Assembly (NCBI GenBank): GCA_040387375.1
Contig: JAZKDW010000057.1
Coordinates: forward strand, 1 to 18,353
Direction of reading: 5' to 3'
Length of the DNA: 18,353 nucleotides
Origin: JAZKDW01 sp040387375
GTDB lineage: Bacteria; Pseudomonadota; Gammaproteobacteria; Burkholderiales; Burkholderiaceae_D
Part shown: positions 14,934 to 18,353 of the stretch, in pieces
Numbering within the stretch: position 1 is the first letter of the stretch
Layout of the letters: each line of letters begins with the position of its first letter
Translations under genes and position numbers: made by a program
Notes under the pieces: model-generated
What the model was told of the DNA's origin: nothing
What the model saw: only the letters and a program-made list of their open reading frames with translations
Database searches by the model: none

Positions 14934-16343
14934 TCAAGGCACGGTCGCAGATTCGGTGGCGACGGCTTCGCCCGCCAACATACCGAAAACACTGGCCTTG
15001 GAAAGGCCACCCGAGTAGCCCGCGTAGCCTCCCCCTTCCAGGCCGCCGGTGGTCGCACCAGCGGCGAACAGGCCGCGGATTGGCGAACCTTGGCCGTCAA
15101 GGACACGCATGTTGCCGTCGATTGCGATGCCACCCATTGTGTAGGTGACGCCCGCGCACACTGGCACCGCGTAGAACGGGCCGGTCTTGATCGGCCATGC
15201 CTTGTACTTTGTGGTGCTGCGCGCAGGCTGGCCGGCTGCAGGCGTGCCACTTTCCAAACTGTCGTTGTAATCTGCAATTGTCTTGCTTAAGGCTTGCGCA
15301 TCGATACCAATGGCCTTGGCCAACGCTTCAATGCTGTCGGCCTTGATCACTTTCCCGCCCGCCGACAGCAGATACGGGTTTGCCGGCAGCAGCCAGTCGG
15401 TACCGGGCCCTTCCCAGATCGGCTTGTCGAAAATAATCACTGCCGACAGAGGATCTTCAATGCGAGCGATCTCGTTAGTAACATAGATGCCTCCGCCGCC
15501 TTCATCGCAAAAGCGGTGGCCATTTCCATCTACTACAATCGCGGCCGTGGCAAGCGAATCGAGCACCGGATAGGGCCACAGGCCTTGGTCTGTCATCGCG
15601 TCGCGGTGCTGGATATGGCCATAAAAACGATCCATTCCTACTAGTGCCGCGCCAACCGACTCCGCCATCTTGATGCCGGCACCCTTGCCCGATTGCGCAT
15701 TGCGCTGCAGCAGGCGGTCGGGCCGCTTCGAGATGAACCGGGCAACCAGTTCCGGGTTTGCCTGAAAGCCGCCGTCGGCAATCACTACGGCGTGCGCACG
15801 ATATTCAATTTTCTGCCGGTCGATTTCCGCTTCGACGCCGACGCAGCGGCCATCTTCCATAATCAGCGACTTGGCCTCGACACCGCGGATGATGCAGCCG
15901 CCGTGTCTTGCGAGTTGTTTTTCCAGAGTGCGTAACATTACGTCTCCAGCGCGTCCGCGCCAGTTCAGGCCGGTCTGCCGTACGCCGGGCGGGGCCAAGG
16001 AATTGCGGCGGAACCCTTCATGGCCGGCGACGATAAACTTAATGCCCATGCTCTTGAGCCAGTTGATAGTCCTCTCCGCATTTGCAACCAGCGCATCCGC
16101 GAGTTCGGGTTTCGTTTCACCGGAAGTCATCGCTTCCAGGTTGGCGCGCGCGGCTTCTGGCTTGGCGAGCATATCGTCCATCGCGATGTGGAACAAACCG
16201 CCCGTATACCGGCTGTTGCACAGGTACGCCTCGTCGGAACTTTGCTCCAGCACCATCACTTTCAAGCCAGACTGCGCGGCGCGGTTGGCGGCGCTCAGGC
16301 CCGCGAGGCCAGCGCCGATCACTATCATGTCTAATGTTTGCAT
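14934..16343 (-). CDS. FAD-dependent oxidoreductase, fumarate reductase/tricarballylate dehydrogenase-like (flavoprotein 1)
   Basis: This is a 469-residue cytoplasmic flavoprotein. MQTLDMIVIGAGLAGLSAAN is the FAD Rossmann start, with VMVLEQS as the acidic strand end. NWRGRAGDVMLRTLEKQL, VIADGGFQANPELVARF and VDGNGHRFCDEGGGG are cap and FAD blocks. The C-terminal motif is GLFAAGATTGGLEGGGYAGY, then SGGLSKASVFG. The GGxHG His and the RLGGN Arg of fumarate reductases are both replaced, so the chemistry probably differs. No heme or FMN domain is present. The frame extends upstream to 16499, but ATG 16343 has AGGAAAG five bases ahead and starts exactly at the FAD fold. It lies 22 nt after the small membrane gene. 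Its stop overlaps a possible TTG start of the next gene. Confidence 0.85.
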   Translation of the reverse strand: MQTLDMIVIGAGLAGLSAANRAAQSGLKVMVLEQSSDEAYLCNSRYTGGLFHIAMDDMLAKPEAARANLEAMTSGETKPELADALVANAERTINWLKSMGIKFIVAGHEGFRRNSLAPPGVRQTGLNWRGRAGDVMLRTLEKQLARHGGCIIRGVEAKSLIMEDGRCVGVEAEIDRQKIEYRAHAVVIADGGFQANPELVARFISKRPDRLLQRNAQSGKGAGIKMAESVGAALVGMDRFYGHIQHRDAMTDQGLWPYPVLDSLATAAIVVDGNGHRFCDEGGGGIYVTNEIARIEDPLSAVIIFDKPIWEGPGTDWLLPANPYLLSAGGKVIKADSIEALAKAIGIDAQALSKTIADYNDSLESGTPAAGQPARSTTKYKAWPIKTGPFYAVPVCAGVTYTMGGIAIDGNMRVLDGQGSPIRGLFAAGATTGGLEGGGYAGYSGGLSKASVFGMLAGEAVATESATVP

Positions 16344-16365
16344 GTTTGCTTTCCTGGTTGATCGC

Positions 16366-16605
16366 CTATTTGGGCATAAGGGTGTCAGCAATGATGCGCA
16401 GCACCTCGACATAACTGGCCAGCACGCCAGCCAGCAAGGCGCCGCCCGCCAGACCGGCGACCGCCCAATACCATGGGGCGCCGGCGACCGCTCCTGCAAA
16501 ACCCGTGAGCGCGCCTAGCAAGCCCAGCGCAATCGCGAGCTTCATCCCATGCGCAACCAAAAACTGCACGACGGGATATGTCGGCGGTTTGTATTCATCG
16601 TCCAA
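16366..16605 (-). CDS. Small two-helix membrane protein heading the flavin operon
   Basis: This 79-residue protein is not assigned to a family. It has a polar N terminus (MDDEYKPPTYP) followed by two hydrophobic helices at about 21-42 and 44-66, rich in Gly and Ala, and a short tail ending DTLMPK. The start is TTG, supported by AGGAG seven bases upstream and by no competing in-frame ATG before residue 21. It lies 22 nt before flavoprotein 1 on the same strand, so it is likely the operon's first gene. A membrane anchor or electron-transfer partner for the flavoproteins is possible, but nothing in it (no Cys, no clear heme ligand pair) proves that. Confidence 0.75.
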   Translation of the reverse strand: MDDEYKPPTYPVVQFLVAHGMKLAIALGLLGALTGFAGAVAGAPWYWAVAGLAGGALLAGVLASYVEVLRIIADTLMPK

Positions 16606-17233
16606 TCGAAGACTCCTGAGAATGTTCCTGTCTACACGCGACGGACTGAACGGGCAGCCCTATCGGACAGGAAGAATTGATATCACCAATATGAATTTCT
16701 GCTATTCAAGATTAATTTTTATCATAATAAGATATTTTTAAAATTATTCCTATACAATTATTGTGAGTTTTTGAACTGCTAACTTTATAAAGCTAAAGCG
16801 GCAGTCTTCCGATAATATGAGTAAATTATTATTTGCCCGCCAAGCTAACTGCAGATAGACGTTCCTTTAAATTCCCACGAAAACCAGCGTTATCGAATCT
16901 AACGGCTTATGAAAAAGCACATTTATGTGTTGGATACAGAGACCAATGGCCGACACTATCGTGCATTGACAAAAAAATATTTTTTGCTGGATGGGGGCCC
17001 GTTGAAATGCCTGCCGCCTTTCCCGATTTAAGATTAGTGAGGCGTGCCATGTCGATCAGGTGTTATCAGCGGCTCCACTCCCCGCTGACGACCGTCAACT
17101 GTCTTATGAGGCCGACGCGCTCAGATCATTTGGCATTGCGTAGTAAGCCCCTCGTCAATTAATGGCTAGACCGCCGGTTGCTTAAAGAGCGATCGGATAA
17201 TGTATAAGTAAACCTGTAATGGAAAAATAGTCG
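16606..17233. promoter_or_regulatory. Divergent control region between flavin operon and IclR gene
   Basis: This is a 628-bp gap. Its part at 16680-16830 is strongly AT-rich compared with the flanking genes. A minus-strand promoter candidate reads TTGTAT (16757-16752), 17-nt spacer, TATCTT (16734-16729), each matching consensus at four of six bases. It overlaps the palindrome ACAAT-T-ATTGT (16754-16764), a possible IclR-protein operator. A frame at 16833-17162 has no ribosome site or motif and I do not call it. The remaining 400 bp toward the IclR gene show no clear element. Confidence 0.45.
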
Positions 17234-18124
17234 ATGAGCAGCGTATCTAAAATTCTGGCCATCCTGGATTTGTTCCAGGATGGTTCCATCAGCATTCATC
17301 ATGACGATGTCACCATGCTTGTAAAGACTTCGCGCCCTACCGCATACCGCTACCTTCGTGAATTGATGGATGCAGGCCTGATCGCGCAGGCCAATTCAAG
17401 CAACTATGTATTGGGACCGCGCATTCTTGAACTTGACCGCTTGTTGCGGATGAATGACCCGTTGATTACGGCCGGGCGCCAAGTCATGGAGGAACTGAGC
17501 GCCCAATATGGATACAATCTTGTGTTGTGCAGTTATTATCGCGACCGCGTCATGTGTGCCGCGATTGCCTGGCCAGAAACAAAAGCGGAAGCCATGTACG
17601 AGCGAGGGCGACCCTTATCCATGTTTCACGGGGCGATGGCGAAAGTGATCCTCGCAAATCTCTCGCCCTATCAGTTGCGCAACATGATTCTGAAACGTGG
17701 CGATGAAATCAAGGCAGCGGAACTGGGGCAGAATTGGAATGAGTTCCGGGACAACATGTCCCAGATACGTAGAGAAGGATGTAGCGTTACCTTCGCTGAA
17801 GTAATGGAAAATACGGTCGGCTTGGGCGCACCAGTGTTTGCGGCGAACGGCAAGGTATTAGGCAGTATTACCTTTGCAATACCGGATAAGAATTTCCGTA
17901 CTCTTGATGAAGGCACGGTGCGAGGGATCATTATCGACGCCGGTCGCCGAATCACCGAGCTGATTGCCGCACGTCACACGGGAGCCGGGACTCTCAGTAA
18001 CATCGGCGGGGCCAAAAAAATAGCACCAAAAAAAATTGCGGCCGCCGCCACGCAAGAGTCCGCACGGCCGGCAAAAACTGTAGCAGCCTCAGCCAAGGTT
18101 GCGGCGCGGCGCCGACAGAGTTGA
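17234..18124 (+). CDS. IclR-family transcriptional regulator with basic C-terminal tail
   Basis: This 296-residue regulator has a winged helix-turn-helix at residues 1-60. SVSKILAILDLF, then TSRPTAYRYLRELMDAGLI and the wing YVLGPRILEL are characteristic of IclR. An IclR effector domain (about 75-248) includes MFHGAMAKVILANL, EGCSVTFAEV and VGLGAPVF, then VLGSITFAIP. Residues 258-296 form a Lys/Ala/Arg-rich tail (KKIAPKKIAAAA, KVAARRRQS) that ordinary IclR proteins, which end shortly after the effector domain, do not have. It is divergent from the flavin-Liv operon, the usual position for its local regulator, with a ligand probably identical or related to the imported compound. GGAAA lies ten bases before the ATG. 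Confidence 0.92.
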   Translation: MSSVSKILAILDLFQDGSISIHHDDVTMLVKTSRPTAYRYLRELMDAGLIAQANSSNYVLGPRILELDRLLRMNDPLITAGRQVMEELSAQYGYNLVLCSYYRDRVMCAAIAWPETKAEAMYERGRPLSMFHGAMAKVILANLSPYQLRNMILKRGDEIKAAELGQNWNEFRDNMSQIRREGCSVTFAEVMENTVGLGAPVFAANGKVLGSITFAIPDKNFRTLDEGTVRGIIIDAGRRITELIAARHTGAGTLSNIGGAKKIAPKKIAAAATQESARPAKTVAASAKVAARRRQS

Positions 18125-18353
18125 TTGATTTCATCAGCGTGAAACAAGTGTTTTTAAATGGGTGAAAAGCATCAGGGAATCGAAACCGCCATCCAGACTT
18201 GAAATAGGCCTTCGTATTTATCTAATTGGAGCATGGCATGCTCGGTCGACGCCTTTCTCCCAGATGCAAAAAGCAGTAATCAGTAATAGGGTCAGACTCT
18301 GAGCCTTCCCCTCAAACAGATACAGCGAGGGCCATCGAGCAAAGCAAAGTCAG
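18125..18353. other. Right edge, no supported gene
   Basis: A weak TTTCA/TGAAA stem (18129-18144) with a short T-run soon after could end the IclR transcript. The string TAATAGGGTCAGACTCTGA near 18284-18302 resembles the leader often found before REP-associated (Y1) transposase genes in Betaproteobacteria. The window ends before this can be confirmed. Confidence 0.3.

Noticed and set aside
16833..17162. 109-codon plus-strand open frame in the control region
   Set aside because: No ribosome site and no recognisable motif. Its length is within chance for a 628-bp gap.
1..18353. CRISPR array, tRNA or rRNA genes
   Set aside because: No regularly spaced direct repeats, no CCA-ended cloverleaf sequence and no rRNA-like conserved segments were noticed when reading the window.

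Overview
The window reads as a piece of a betaproteobacterial chromosome, most likely Burkholderiales and perhaps Oxalobacteraceae. That placement rests on moderate GC, a DUF3297 gene, a branched-chain-type (Liv) ABC transporter next to an IclR regulator, an IS66-type element and a REPIN-like repeat. It is inferred from gene style and not from any search.

Left part (1 to about 7150) is accessory ground. A complete IS66-family element (392-3003, genes tnpA, tnpB, tnpC on the minus strand) has imperfect inverted ends and a perfect 8-bp target duplication, AGACGCAA, at 384-391 and 3004-3011. Removing the element and one duplication copy restores a 123-codon gene for a small exported six-cysteine protein. 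Then follow a DUF3297 gene (3472-3720), a two-helix membrane protein resembling DUF3592 (4090-4563, minus), a 186-bp element bounded by perfect 40-bp inverted repeats (4866-5051), a 63-residue hydrophilic ORF (5387-5578), the eroded 3' end of an IS3-family element (about 5704-5871) and a membrane-anchored Mrr-type endonuclease with a zinc ribbon (5899-6828, minus). Coding density is low, with several gene-free stretches of 300-370 bp.

Right part (7157-18124) is one regulated catabolic or uptake locus. Nine genes run leftward, closely spaced or overlapping, from 16605 to 7157: a small two-helix membrane protein, a fumarate-reductase-like flavoprotein, a 3-ketosteroid-delta1-dehydrogenase-like flavoprotein, livH, livM, livG, livF, the periplasmic binding protein, and a third flavoprotein of the fumarate-reductase/KstD superfamily. 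An IclR-family regulator with an unusual Lys/Ala-rich tail is transcribed divergently across a 628-bp AT-rich gap.

The layout suggests a dedicated importer for a small organic acid or ring compound that is then oxidised or reduced by three paralogous FAD enzymes, induced through the IclR protein. The substrate cannot be read from sequence. Stepwise desaturation of an oxo-alicyclic acid is one reasonable hypothesis. No rRNA, tRNA or CRISPR array was seen.
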